Source: Bombardia bombarda
Lineage: Eukaryota; Ascomycota; Sordariomycetes; Sordariales; Lasiosphaeriaceae
Direction of reading: 5' to 3'
NCBI GenBank assembly: GCA_030512295.1
Contig: JAULSR010000004.1
Location: forward strand, 1,798,001-1,862,000
DNA length: 64,000 bases
The notes under the pieces were generated by a model. The model saw only the letters and a list, made by a program, of their open reading frames with translations. It made no database searches and was not told the DNA's origin. Positions 24,354 through 36,360 of this stretch are shown piece after piece. The position numbers and the translations under genes were made by a program. Positions within the stretch are counted from its first letter, which is position 1, and each line of letters begins with the position of its first letter.

Positions 24354-26693
24354 ATGCCTCGGTCAAGCTTCTCAGATAGCCCTCTGCTCAGGGTATCACG
24401 CCCCGTGTCTGCGTGCTCGAGATGTGAGAGCCTCTCTGAGATACCGTGATTCATATTCACAATGGCTGACGTGCTGCCTTCTACACAGGTCGTGCTGCAA
24501 AAGTCAAGGTGACTGGTCATTTCCATTTCGTTGCAATCTGATATCGGTTCCGTGCTGTTTCCTAATTCTCAACTCTAGTGCGATGGCAAGCTACCTGCGT
24601 GCACGGCGTGCGAAAAGGCGGGACGTGAGAACGAATGCTCCGCGGCTAATGACCAGTTTGCAAGGGGAAAGGAGCGAAGGTGAGATGGACCTGGCCGGAT
24701 TCCTCTCCTTAGGGATGCTGAAGAGCTGACATCAGACGTCGGCGGCGTCCATAGCTATGTTGCCGCCTTAGAGCTCAGAATAGAGAAGCTGGAGAGACGT
24801 CTGACTTATGCTCGGTCGAGGAAGGCTTCGGTTGCCACGCACGACCCGGACACCGCTGCTGCCGTTGATCCAGGACGTAAAGATTCTTTGGCCAACATCC
24901 GCGCAGCTATTCACCGCAAAGCCGCCCGGACGCGCGAGGATTCAGATGTTAACTCGTTGGTTTCCGACTTTGGCTACATGTATGTCACACAGATGTCGAA
25001 CCAAGGCAAGATAGCCCTGTCCTTACTGACCGACGACATAGGTCAATCAACGCTACAACAAGAGATTTTGAGCCATCCGTTACCAACATGACGTTTGCCC
25101 GACTCGTCTTAGCCGCCTCTGTCAACGACCAGGTTCCAGATCCAAAGTATACCAAGCTACCACCACGGCAAGCCGCGTACAACATCATCCGATTCTATAT
25201 GGACAACATTTACCCTCTATATCCTGCCTTCTCTGACACTGCTCTTCTGGCACTCCTCGATGATTTGTATCAGGAAGACCCCCGGCCCATCAAAAGTCCC
25301 GAGTGCTGGTTATTTTGGATGGTTCTGGCCATAGGGTCAACTGCTCAGAGCCAAAGCAGACAGGATGAGCACTATCTGAACGGGCTTGAATTTGTCGCTC
25401 GAGCTCTGGCTCATGCCGACCGGGCGCTCAGGCCCGGCTATGTCACCCAGATACAATCTCTGTTGCTTCTCACGCAGTACTCCATGCTTGACCCTGCTCA
25501 TTTTGATAGCTGGCACCTGATCGGATTTACCTGTCGTGCTGTCGTCGACCTTGGCTTCCACCACGACCCATCACATCTTCAATCACTGGACCCAGCAGCA
25601 CTGGAAGCGCGTCGAAAAACGTTTTATTGCGTCTATGCTCTGGATAGGTTAGTCACACTGGCTATTAAAAACCAGATATGCATGTATTTACTGACAGTTG
25701 GTTTCGCATCGCAGGGCGATAAGTATGGTTCATGCGCGGTCCTTTTCCTTCACAGACGACGCCATATCTGTGGCCCTTCCAACAGGAAGCCGTGTCAACC
25801 AACCTTCATCGAACGGCGCATCTGCCGCGGGGCTAACATCTACCAACCCATCGATTCAGCTCTTCAAGCTCCGTCGTTTGCAGTCGAGCTGGTACCAAGA
25901 GCTGTTCCAGTGCGACCCTACCGATCTACTACCAGACGCACCCTCTTTTCTCTGGCAAATGTGTTTTGACATGCGAGAATGGTCTGAAGGGCTTCCAAAC
26001 GGTTTGCCTATTAATATTCGAGAAATATTCGACCTAGAGCTACGCTACAGCTATGTCTACTGTATTGCACCAAGTACAAGGGCGCCACATCTGACCGCGT
26101 ATGGACGGCTGCTCATCTTCGAACACGCCATTGCCTATCTTGACCGAGTACACGACGTGGCTACCGCAGACGTTAATACGGCCTTTTACACATACCACGA
26201 TGCTCTACGGGTATATTTCATGGGTTCGCAATTCGTGGCTGTCCTGCGAGATACAGGCAATACGTTACTAGCCGGTTTAAGTGTTCCCATGCCGCACCCA
26301 CTTCCTGGTAGAGCACCCCCTCCTCCCCTCCCAGAAAGGTTCGACAACGCCGATAACCTCGAGCGAAGCCTTCGGACCTTGGATCTGGTCCATCTTACAC
26401 TAAAGAAGTATGGTGAGAGGTGGGATGATGCATTGGCGTTAATGAGGACCTTCGAAATGATATCAGCGGACGTCAGGCATGACTTGGACGCGAGGCGAAG
26501 AATGAGGGAAGCGGCAGCAAATCAAGCTCGGCAAGCACAAAGCCAGCAACAGTCCAGACCACCTTCCCAGCCCATGCCAGTTAACTTACAGCGAAGGCCC
26601 TTGCCCCAACATATGGCTCCACCGCCTCCGCAAGAGGTCAGATGGGTTGATGTTGATGTTGCACAAATGATTCGAGGAGGCAATCAAATATGA
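24354..26693 (+). CDS. Zn2Cys6 transcription factor with fungal_trans domain, 666 aa
   Basis: Six exons: 24354-24423, 24489-24508, 24579-24679, 24755-24979, 25042-25647 and 25715-26693 (2001 nt). The zinc cluster is spread over three exons, and joining gives C21-x2-C24-x6-C31-x6-C38-x2-C41-x8-C50. The second exon is only 20 nt. After the cluster come GKERSYVAALELRIEKLERRL (short coiled coil) and SDFGYMSINATTRDFEPSVT. A fungal_trans domain spans about 150-560 (MDNIYPLYPAFSD, LLLLTQYSMLDPA, DLGFHHDP, RRKTFYCVYALDRAISM). The C-terminus is Gln/Pro-rich. It is a nuclear regulator of unknown target. Exon 4 was started at 24755 because only that AG keeps the frame. Confidence 0.9.
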
Positions 26694-27309
26694 TGAAATA
26701 GAAGCTTGCGCTTGTGGCTCATATTTGGTCCCGAAGAGCTTCAGGAGAGACGGCTTATAATAGAATACCTGTTGGCTCTCCATGATGCTGACCTTTTGGG
26801 TAGAATAGACTAGTAACGTTTCCTTTTTTTTAAATTTTTTTTTTAAATTTTTTTTAATAATAGCCAATTAATGACCTGTTTGTAACCACCGGTGTATGTT
26901 TAGTTGTTCTCTTGCTAATACGTCAAAACACTCTCTGCTTGATGCTATCCTCTGCTCTGCATAACAACCCAACTATAAACATCCAATCTAACCCTACGAT
27001 ACAGATAATGAAGTCTCTAAAAATCAAAAGACTCGACGAGATCTTTGATTACCAGCCATGCAATGTAGGTCGTTTCAGCACCCTGCTCCTTCCCATGCAG
27101 ATATCGACTAGCTCGAGCTGATAGCCCAATAGGAAAAGTCAGCAAGAACCCTGGCAGCACCCGAGCCACCCTTGGACATGACAGCCCACGAGCGGGGCTA
27201 GACCAAACCGCGAACCTGAAGCTGAAAACTAACAGGCTGCAAAGTGGAATTGATTCATGACAAGATTTCACCTAGCATCCGTCTATGGTCTTGCTAGTAG
27301 GCTGACAGC
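26694..27309. other. Spacer with T/A homopolymer block
   Basis: T-runs alternating with AAA occupy about 26821-26858. Otherwise this looks like the 3' flank of the transcription factor and the promoter of the NACHT gene. No ORF of note was seen. Confidence 0.5.
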
Positions 27310-30300
27310 ATGCACTCGATGCTGCTGAGTGCCTCTCGGGCCAAGCCCGAGGTCCGGCTTGGCTATGCCCTCTCGTCGTTTGAAGAAGGACTCAGCAACG
27401 ACAAGAGGTCCGCATTCCGACGTTTCCGCCATGAAGCCGCCCATTCAACCCCGACGCTGGAGGACGTCGGTAGGGTCGTGGCCGAGTTTGACCAGAGGCC
27501 GGGGAAGCCGTATGGGAGCCGCTTCGTCAATGTCTTGAAGACTGTCCAGCAGTTCGCCGTCTTTGGGGATGTCATTGTCGGAGGCGGCGGGAATATTGTC
27601 CCCAGCGCCGTATGGGGATGTCTCCGCTTGACGCTGAGTGTACATGCCCAATCCTTTCCTTTCAATGGGTGTACTGTTTATTCTATACCATCAGGCTAAC
27701 TCACTCGCGCACCCAGTTTGTGACCAACCTTGCCGCCTGCAGGGAAAAGGTGTCTGAGCTGTTTATGGAAATCGGACAGACGGCCCCTCGGCACAAGCAA
27801 CTCGCTCTACTGTATCCGTCGTCAAAACGCCTCCAATCCGATTTGATAGAGTATTTCATCATCATCGTCGAGCTATGCCACCATCTATTCCAGTCCGAGT
27901 CTCTCCTCGGCCAGATCAAGTCGCGTCTGAAACTGGCCCTTGTCGACCCTGAGCTGAAAAACATAAAGGACCAGCTCGACAAGTGGGCGAACTCAATTGA
28001 TCGTGAGATTAGCTTCCTTATTGCCCAGAGAGTTGAAGATGAAGCTCGCGAGAATTCAAACTTTCGGTCCCTTTGGACACACGTGTCTGAGTCGGAAAAG
28101 AAGCGGAAGAGAATGAAGGCTCGACTGGCTTGGCTGGGAATGTGCTCCGAGTACGACTATGAGAGGGAGCGAAAACGAATCCGCAAGCAGGGCAACACGA
28201 CCTTCTTCCTCCAAGAAGCGGCCTACGAGAATTGGAAAAACCGCAACGGCTCAACAACTCTGATGTGCCGGGGCATTCTGGGGTCTGGCAAGTCGGTTCT
28301 CATGGCCAACATGGTGGATGATTTGGTCTTATCACAGAGTGAAGACAACTATTCAGTCGCCTACTTCTTCATTTCTGACGATGCTGAAAGCATGAAGGCA
28401 AGAACAATTTTCGGCTGTTTGGCCCGCCAGATTCTGGACGCGATTCCTCACATGAACTGGACAGAGTTGCTGTCTATCCGAAGTCGAAATCTCGAAGTCG
28501 ACGACATCGCCTCAATTCTATGCACCGTGTTCCCAAATGGTCGGAGAATATTTGTGATCCTCGACGGTCTGGACCAATGCCCAAGAGGAGAGCGCCTAAT
28601 TCTACTCGATCACCTCCAGAGTTTACGAACTCGACTGGAACTTCGAGTCTGTGGTTCACTGCGCCTGGAGGCTAACTTTCAACCGGAATCGGACTTTTTG
28701 AGACTGCAGCCTGAGTTTGTGCTCGAAATGCCTACGGTCAATCCGGAAATCGGTAGCTTTGTGGAGGCTGAGCTCCAGATGCTTCTTCAAGCTGGAGACC
28801 TAGCGGTGGGAAACCCGGGTCTTCTTGAAGAAATTAGAGACTGCCTGGTTGACGGGGCAAACGGCATGTAGGTATTTCTACAATTTCCCGGATGACCTTC
28901 AACACTGTTGACTGTCTTGCGCTGACAAAAGTGGTATAGGTTTCTATGGGTGGTGTTACAGCTACAAGCAATCTGCCTCGAAAGAAGCGACAAAGCAATA
29001 CGTCAGGCCTTGCAAGACATTCCTCGAAGCTTACCCGCAACCTTTGATCAAATTCTCACCAAATCCCAAAAGTCCGGACCCCAGTATCAGATGTCAATAT
29101 TGAAGATACTCACAAGCACATACCGGCCACTGACAACCGAGGAACTTCGGGAGGCTTTGAGTATTGTGCCAGGCAATACGTGCTGGTCCGAAGACAGCCT
29201 CATCAACGACGTCAACAAGGTCCTGGCCTGTTGTGGAAGCTTGATCGTGGTGGATGAAGAGGAGCATGCTGTGCACTTTGTGCACCCCAGTGTCAGACAG
29301 TTTCTCCTGGGCGAAATGAAAGACTCGTCGGCTCTTGAACAGTGGCAGTTTACCGCCCACGACGCCCACGGACACATGGCGGGGGTGACAGTCACGTACC
29401 TCGGTATTTATGAGACGACAAAACAGATGGCTCACCACGAGGAATCATCCAATTCTCATGTCAATCACGCCACTCAGCCAGTTGTACTCCCGCACCCCAG
29501 CCAAAACATCACTCTGATAGCAGCACAGTCTGGGACTGTTTCAAAGCGCTTTGTAAAGGCTGTATCAAAGATGTATAGCATGAAACACAGGATAAGTGAG
29601 ACAGTGGTAGACATCACGAATGTTGTTGCTGACATGGACGCTCCTGACATTGTTGATTATCAGTCTAGCCGCACTGGCCGCTTCCTGGAGTATGCGAAAT
29701 CGCATTGGCTGCAGCATTCAGTTGCCATTTCAGAAGACGACAACGGTGTCTTTACTCTTTGGAAGCGATTGGTTCAAAGACCTGAGTTTGACCAGAGTCT
29801 CGATTGGTCAGACGTGGGCTCTTCGATAATCTCGGAAATCAAAGCTCCCCGCGCACTTTTATGGGCCATTTTGCACTCACACCATGCCTTACTCGATCTC
29901 GAGCTAGGGAAACATAGAGATCGGCTTAGGCTGCTCGCAAACTGCCTACAGGGGCTGTCGAATATGCCGCCCCAGCCGGCATTGGACCGGAAGATGGCGA
30001 CACGTCTCCTAGGCGCATCGTTGCTCCTCCGAGGGCGAGGGGCCATGACCAAGCGCTTGCTCGACATGGAACCCGACCTGAGCTACGGAAACTACACCTC
30101 TTTATACGTGGCCGTGCTTAGTAACAACTTGCCCGTCATTCGACGTCTCGTGTCACAGATCAAAAGTACGGATGTCATTCGAGATCTACCATTTCCCTTG
30201 GTCGAGATTGCAGTGTCACGAGGCCACGTTCGTGCCGTATATTTCTTGGTAAAGCACGGTGCCGACGTCAACAAGTACACCAATAGCCCCCCACTGGCAA

Positions 30301-30863
30301 TCGCACTCGCTCGCATTGCGTCCCACAACGGCAGTGACCCCTGCTATTTGAGGATTGCGTACATCCTCCTCAAAGCGGGGGCCGATGTCAAGCACTGTCG
30401 GCGGCAACATCTCGCACCTGCTGTACTGGCTTTCCGAGACCAGGTGAACGTACGATTCTTCAACTCGGTCGCGTATATCAAGCCGACAGCTGCAGATATG
30501 GCGTTTCTCTACCTGCGTCGCTTTATTGTGGGAAAGTGGATATGGATTCTGGTGCTCGTCTCTTTTGTTGCGCATTACGCCACAGGGACGTTGACAATCG
30601 AGGGGTTTTCACTGAGCAAGCTGCGTTTACTGTTGAGTTATGTCTTGCTGCTCTGTCTCCCGATTATGTACTACAGGCAGCCGCAGTTGAGGTCACGCAT
30701 TGCGGTGCTATTCATTCAGTGCCCACTCGCGGCCCTTGGGTTTCTGGGGTTGGGATTACCGATTGTGCAAGACCAAAGTCTGCTGGACGCGGCGGTGTGC
30801 TTGTTTCTCTGTACGGGTTTTGGGTGGATTATTTGGATATTAGTTGCTACTGGAGTATGGTAA
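27310..30863 (+). CDS. NACHT-type STAND (NLR-like) protein with weak ankyrin repeats and hydrophobic C-terminus, 1134 aa
   Basis: Three exons: 27310-27639, 27717-28867 and 28940-30863 (3405 nt). The N-terminus (about 1-290) is helical and resembles the helical domain often found before fungal NACHT modules (FVNVLKTVQQFAVFGDVIVG, VPSAVWGCLRLTLS). The NACHT NTPase has a Walker A at about 296-304 (GILGSGKSV) and a Walker B at about 389-397 (FVILDGLDQC). The winged-helix-like part has TYRPLTTEELREALS and HFVHPSVRQFLLGE. At about 870-970 there are two or three degenerate ankyrin units (YFLVKHGADVNK, LLKAGADVKH). The last ~110 residues hold three or four strongly hydrophobic segments with no repeats. 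Fungal STAND proteins act in non-self recognition and programmed cell death. That role is inferred here, and the membrane tail is unusual. Confidence 0.88.
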
Positions 30864-31372
30864 TAGGGTGGTGGTCGACTTGGATAGGACTGCCAAGGTA
30901 CGGCCGTGACTCCGTAATGGCTGATCTCAGTGCGTTGGTTTTACGATAGATATCTTTTACGAAATACGACTGGAGGGACGTTTATTGTTTTTAAAGAATT
31001 TTATGTCGGATGGCTCGGATATCTAAAAGAAAGAGAGGCTAGGCATCAAGACGAGCGCTTCTACAGGAGGAGGATCCTTGCCACAAACCGTTTCTCATGA
31101 TAAAGAGGGAAATGGGAGTCGGAAAAGAACTTCAGCCTACAGATTCAACCCGAATATACCGAATAGAACCAACTACCTATCCATGCTGGTTGGAGCGGAG
31201 TGGAAAGCCTCGGTCATGAACTAACACATCATATCCGACACTGGTAGCTTGTGAGAATCTCCGAGTTGCTTCGGTATTATAAGTGACACTCGGCTTTTCA
31301 AAACCGGATAAGTTCCTGGCCAATATCTTGCTAGTCCCGTCATTTCTAGAGTACTAACGAATATATAGAGCC

Positions 31373-31407
31373 TCCTTTAGACGAGCAATCTCCTTTAGAC
31401 GAGCAAT
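31373..31407. repeat. 18-bp direct tandem duplication
   Basis: The unit TCCTTTAGACGAGCAATC occurs at 31373-31390 and again, less its last base, at 31391-31407. Confidence 0.9.
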
Positions 31408-31968
31408 GAGCGCCAAGGCCCTCCAAGTATCCCATTCACATCAAGGAATTGGCTGGTTTTAACAGCGGCAGTGAACGGCTCCGAGAAAGGGTTTGCAAGC
31501 CGACAAGTCATTTGAATGAGGCATGGTACTAGCCGTGAGGGGACATACATACGCATTGATCAACAAATCCAGTTGCAGAAGGTACAAAGCATGGGACCAA
31601 TGGATCGGATCCTGCGCGGAACTTTTATCGGGCTGTCTGTGATTGATCTCCAGACTGCTGGATAGGTACACACTCACCCATGCACGGGACAAACATGTGC
31701 AATGAGACGCTGCAGAAGTTTCGGGCCAGGTGCATCTTCCACATGTCCGACCCGCATCCCACTCGGTCCCGGGAGTCAAGAACAGAAGCAAGTGACATGG
31801 AATCAATGGATGCGGCCGCAATGACCTACTATTCCACCCATCCGTGAGTCTGTTGGCAGCATTACACCCGCTCAGGCGCTCGCCAAGACATGACACCCAC
31901 CCACATGGGACCACACGGGATTTATCAAGAGAACTCTATATTGATGGGAGCGTTAGACAAAGTACGGA

Positions 31969-31974
31969 TATATA
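31969..31974 (+). promoter_or_regulatory. TATA-like element of the O-methyltransferase gene
   Basis: TATATA within GGATATATAG lies 128 bp before the ATG at 32102 and is followed by a CT-rich leader. The position is plausible for a core promoter. Confidence 0.4.
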
Positions 31975-32101
31975 GCCCTGTTGTCTCGTGCTTATTAGCA
32001 TCATGGAATGCTAGCAGTGAAGATAATAGGATATACCTAAGGTGTATACAGCCTTTTACTTCTTCTTCCACTAGCCTCGATACTTTCCACTCCCCTGTAT
32101 C

Positions 32102-33338
32102 ATGGTGCTCTGCATAGAAGACGAGAATATACTACATGACGCTCCAGAAACGGACGAATTGGCCCAACAACTGGACTTGAATCGACTGCGACTGCTCGCC
32201 GACGAAATCAGTCGCCATGTCGATGTTGCTGCCAGCGATGAGCTTGCGCGCGTCAAGACGGCCACGGCGGCGCTCGAACTGGCGGGCATTGTGCGTCCAC
32301 TAGGCGACACCATAATGAGCTGGTTCGGACAAATTTCCATCGTATCGGCGGTGAAGCTCTTTCAGCACTGGGGCGTGTTTGATGCCATGCCTGATGAAAA
32401 GGGGGACAGCATTTCCTATTCAGAGCTGGCAGGGAGGGTCGACGTTGATGAGTCTTTGCTGCGTGAGTACCTTCTGTATCTAATAAGTGTTTGCTTTCAC
32501 CAACTGATAGTCAACCAGTCCGAGTATCCTGGATGCTCACCTCAACCCACGTCCTGCATCACATCACAACCACAACGGGGGATAGAGTCGCCCACACGCC
32601 CACCTCCCTCCAGCTCCGATCGGCCCACCCGATGGCGAGCATGTTCCAGGTCATGTACAACAACATTGTCGAGGTGTCCACCATCCTGCCTTCCTATTTC
32701 GACACGTATGGACGGCAAGAGCCACTCGGGCCCAGCCGCGTCCCGGTCACCTTCTACGCAGGCAGGCCCGAATTGGGCTATTTCGACCTGCTGCATCAGG
32801 ACCCGGAACGCGTTGTGCTATTCGCGCGTGCCATGAACATCAAGCTCCGACGGTCGCCAATCACAGAGATCTACAACGACATGTCAAGGCTTTTGCAACA
32901 GGCCGCTAAAGAGCCAGGCCGCATCGCCTGGGTCGATGTCGGCGGTGGCAATGGCAACACGCTGAGAATATTTCGAAGAGAGTATCCAGAGCTCAAAGCC
33001 GAGAAGTGCGTTATCCAGGACCTGCCCGAGGTGGTAGAGGCAGGCAAGAGAGCCGCCGAGCTGGATGTTGGTATTGATGGAGAGCTGAGGGGGGTGAGCT
33101 GGGTTCCGTTGGACTTTCATCTGGAATCACCAGTCAAAGGTCTGTTTTCCCCCCCTGTTTTTCAGCATCTGTCTGTACAGTATACACCCTCATTAACACA
33201 TTCACACCACAGGGGCGCTGGTGTACTATCTCCGTCACATCTTTCGTGATTATTCTGACCCCGTCGCGATCCAAATCCTGCGCAACATCCGCCGCTCAAT
33301 GGTCCCGCCAGCAACCACCACCACCACCACCACCGCTG

Positions 33339-33369
<31 letters not shown>

Positions 33370-33637
33370 TGGCAACAAAGATAGCCACCGCCGCCCAGCC
33401 CCAAGCCGCGTCCTCATCTCAGAGCAGGTCATCGAGACCCCTCTGTCCGTCTACTCAGCCTTAGTCGACTTCACAATGCTCGCCATCGGCGGCAAGGAGC
33501 GCACAGTCGACCAGTTCGGCGCCATAGCTGCCGGCGCTGGGCTGGCAATCACAGGCATCTACCGGGACAAGGACACGCCGAATGCCGTCTTGGAGCTCCA
33601 GGTTGCTATTGGCGACGACGATAATGTGAATACCTAG
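32102..33637 (+). CDS. SAM-dependent O-methyltransferase (plant-type/PF00891-like), 468 aa
   Basis: Three exons: 32102-32462, 32519-33139 and 33213-33637 (1407 nt). An N-terminal dimerisation/helix-turn-helix part (SIVSAVKLFQHWGVFDAMP, SYSELAGRVDVDESLL) precedes the Rossmann domain. The SAM-binding motif WVDVGGGNGNT is at about 257-267, then CVIQDLPEVVEAGK, then the family's late motif VYYLRHIFRDYSD, which carries the likely catalytic His. The family methylates hydroxyls of phenolic or polyketide secondary metabolites; the substrate is unknown. No polyketide synthase or similar gene is in the window, so a cluster role is not supported. Between the catalytic region and the final strand there is a low-complexity insert of about eight Thr and then Gly-Asn repeats (about 361-382). 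Confidence 0.9.
33313..33376 (+). repeat. ACC and GGCAAC microsatellites inside the O-methyltransferase
   Basis: An (ACC)n run at about 33313-33334 encodes poly-Thr. A hexamer run GGCAAC at about 33341-33376 encodes Gly-Asn repeats. Both stay in frame. Confidence 0.95.
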
Positions 33638-34164
33638 GAAGCTATGGTCTAAGACGGTTTGGGAGTAACAAAAGATGTCATGGGTGAGAACATAATGAAA
33701 GGTACCCGACAAGGAAAATTCCCAACTATATATGTAACATAGTTTGAACTTACTAAACAGTAGGGTCCAAAGAACGGAAGGTCAAGAAACTCAACATAGC
33801 TACCAATCTAGCCAGCGTTTTAGACATCCTCATGATCTAAGATAGCATGGCACATTAGAAAACTCCAGTTACTCGCGCGCATTAATCACAAAAGACGATT
33901 CACAGAGCAAAAGGACAAGGCAAAAGCAATTGACCGAACAAAGTAGATGCGTGAATTTATGTACTGCGAAGAGAATGAAGAAGAAAAAAAAAGCTCTCCC
34001 CTCACCATCCAGCCCTCTCACCAAACTATATACAGACGAAGGATGCAAATTGTGATGCTACCCATATACATGCTCTCTCTCCTCAGAAAGGTACATGCCC
34101 ATGCAAATTTTCAGTGTATCTCAAATACTGCCAGAGCTGGCCCTGCTTTCGACCCGAGAGTCGC
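33638..34164. other. Spacer between convergent genes
   Basis: This holds the 3' flanks of the O-methyltransferase and the cellobiohydrolase gene. It is AT-rich and has nothing else recognisable. Confidence 0.5.
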
Positions 34165-35854
34165 TTACAGGCACTGAGAGTAGTAGGGGTTGGAGGCCTG
34201 GCAGGTCCAGGGGCTCTTGCACGTGGTGGGGCCGCTGAAGCCAATGCCGCCGCACTGGGCGTAGTGGTCAGCGCCAGTGGTGACGGGAGCAGCAGACGAG
34301 CTGGTGCTGGTGGTCTTGACGCTGGTGGTGCTGGTGGTCTTGATGCTGGTGGCGGCGGTGCTGGTGGTGAGCTTGGTGCTGGTGGAGCTGCTGATAGGGG
34401 GGGTTCCGCCAACAGTGTCGAGGCCAGCAACGGTCGAGTTGATGGGACCGAAGCGGATGTTGGAGTAGATGACGTTGTTGTTGGGCTGCGAGGCCTCAAT
34501 TTCGGAGGGGACACCGCTGGTGGTGGGGCACGAGCCGCGGAAGGCGCCCTGCGAGGTGCTGTCGACGGGGAAGGTCGAGTCGAGCCAGAGCATGTTGACG
34601 GCATGGTCGTCCCAGATGGACATGACGAGCACCATGGAGGTGAGGGCCTTGCCCATCTGGACGAGACCGCCCTTGGCCTTGAAGTCGTCGATATCGCCGA
34701 ACGCTGCCTTCTGCGCGTTGCAGTAGTCGGGGGTGATGGAGTTGCCAGAGGCACCAGCAATGGTGGACTGCGAGTTGGGGATGATCTTGCCGTTTTGAGC
34801 ATAGAAGCGCTTGATCTCGGAGAGCTCACCGGCAGCGTTCTTGAGGAACTGGGTGACGACGGTGAACTTGGAATTGGTGTCGACAGTCATGCCGGGGCCG
34901 TAGAAGTTCTTATTGCCCTGGCGGTAGCTGTTGAAGTCGCATCCATCGGGGTCGCACACGCCGCCGTAGCGGTCGCTGCTGTATGTGCCACCGCATCCGT
35001 CGCCGGTGCACCTGCTCTGGCCGATGGTGGTGCAAGGGTGAGGAGTGTAGGCGGTCGAGATCTTGTTGGCCTCCCAGATATCCATCTCAGAGCAGCAAGT
35101 GCCGTAGTTACCCGAGCCGGCGTTCTGGTCGTTGGAAGAGCCGACCCAGCCCTCGTTGTTGGCAACACCGTTGATGAACTTGATGTCACGGGGGCACTGG
35201 GCATCGCAGTATCCAGTGCCGTACTTGGCACCGGCCTTGTTGCCAGAGTACTTGGCAAGACCACCGTCAGCGTCCATGGAGACGAAGTACAGGGCGCCGT
35301 TCAGGCCGCATCCAAGGTTGGACACATCGACATCGAAAGTGAACTCGTTGCCGAGGAGGTTGAAGGCTGAAGAGAAGAGTCAGTCACAGGTCATGATGAT
35401 GATGATGATGATGATGGTGATGATGACTACGAATAGTTGACTTACTCTGGTACTTGGACTCAGTCTCCATGAGATACAGACGCGAGCCAATGTTGGTTGA
35501 GTACTGGCCCTTGGTGACAAACTTGAGGTTTAGGGAGTTACCGCTGGCGGTGGCACCGTAGGTGTTGACGTACTCAGCACCGTCAACGCAGCACTGGGAA
35601 GCGCAGGTGGCACCAGTGTTGCAGATGGTGGAGTTCCACTTGTTGCCGTCGTAGCAGTTGGTGGCGCTGTTCAGCGCGTGTGTCCAACGCCAGTTGGCAT
35701 CGATGGTGACCGAAGCAGCCTGGCTGGTGCAGCTACCTCCAGACGTGCACTTAGACCATGACATGGAAGGGTGGGTCTCCGCTGTGAGCGAGCACACCTG
35801 CTGGGCGGTGGCCGAGGCCACGAGGGCAGCGAGGGTAGCGAACTTGGCATACAT
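34165..35854 (-). CDS. cbh1: GH7 cellobiohydrolase I with C-terminal CBM1, 536 aa
   Basis: Two exons: 35854-35446 and 35366-34165 (1611 nt), joined through KYQ-T-FNLLGNEF. The signal peptide is about residues 1-17 (MYAKFATLAALVASATA). The GH7 catalytic core spans about 18-450. It has many paired cysteines and the retaining active-site motif EMDIWE: nucleophile E230, assisting D232, acid/base E235 in precursor numbering. Other family marks are GYCDAQCPRD, SDRYGGVCDPDGCDFNSYRQG and MSIWDDHAVNMLWLDS. A Ser/Thr-rich linker (about 455-498) leads to a complete CBM1 (HYAQCGGIGFSGPTTC to YYSQCL at the C-terminus). The enzyme is secreted and releases cellobiose processively from cellulose chain reducing ends. 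The protein resembles CBH1 of Sordariales-type fungi. The promoter has sites of the Xyr1 and CreA types. Confidence 0.98.
35392..35427. repeat. ATG/CAT trinucleotide microsatellite in the cbh1 intron
   Basis: A run of about ten GAT/ATG triplets, with one interruption, lies inside the 79-nt intron (35367-35445) between the donor and the branch region. Confidence 0.9.
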
Positions 35855-35952
35855 GTTTGAAGGAGCCTGTTTGACCTGAAGGTAGACAAAGGCGTGCTTG
35901 AGGTTGCGGGTAACGAGATCGAGATGAGTTGTGGAAGACTGGGCAAGTCAGG

Positions 35953-35959
35953 TTATATA
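35953..35959 (-). promoter_or_regulatory. TATA box of cbh1
   Basis: TATATAA on the minus strand lies about 100 bp upstream of the cbh1 ATG, as expected for a highly expressed cellulase gene. Confidence 0.65.
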
Positions 35960-36150
35960 GAGGAGCTGACCGGGACGTCCTGCCAGTCGAGTTGCCACGG
36001 CTCGAGCCTGTCTCCCAGGTTCTGGCGAATCCATGTCGACCCGTCAACCGCACAAGACACTACGGCCAGTCCACCACCAGTCTACCGCAAGGAACAGGAA
36101 GTTCGGCCCCGCGAAGAGAAGGCTCAGGCGTCAGGCAGGCAGGGCTCGAC

Positions 36151-36159
36151 TAGCCCCAG
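36151..36159 (-). promoter_or_regulatory. Overlapping CreA-type and Xyr1-type sites upstream of cbh1
   Basis: On the minus strand CTGGGGCTA reads as a CreA consensus (SYGGRG: CTGGGG) overlapping GGCTAG, which fits the Xyr1/XlnR consensus GGCTAR. It lies about 300 bp upstream of the start codon, in the coding orientation. The motif match is direct; function is inferred from cellulase promoters of related fungi. Confidence 0.45.
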
Positions 36160-36360
36160 TCGCCACACTGAAAGGCAGCGCGAGTCTCGTGAGGGCGGCA
36201 TCCGGGCCGTAGACGCTCGAAAGAAAGCCGGACGGTGTGCTGCCATGGCCCATGGAGCATAGCGTCACCTCCAATCGGTCGACCCAGGAAGATCAAGAGG
36301 GACGACTGACGGCGACCAGCATGGCAATCTCCGATGCCATCTGTCATGGCCGGCCTAGGT

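Larger units (their letters stand above)
30864..32101. other. Intergenic region, NACHT gene to O-methyltransferase
   Basis: This contains an 18-bp tandem duplication at 31373-31407. A TATATA motif at 31969-31974 lies about 130 bp before the O-methyltransferase ATG. A 151-codon minus-strand ORF (31459-31914) shows no domain and was not called. Confidence 0.45.

Noticed and set aside
34114..35370. 418-codon plus-strand ORF
   Set aside because: It is antisense to the cellobiohydrolase gene. Its Gly/Ala/Val-rich composition comes from reading GC-rich codons backwards.
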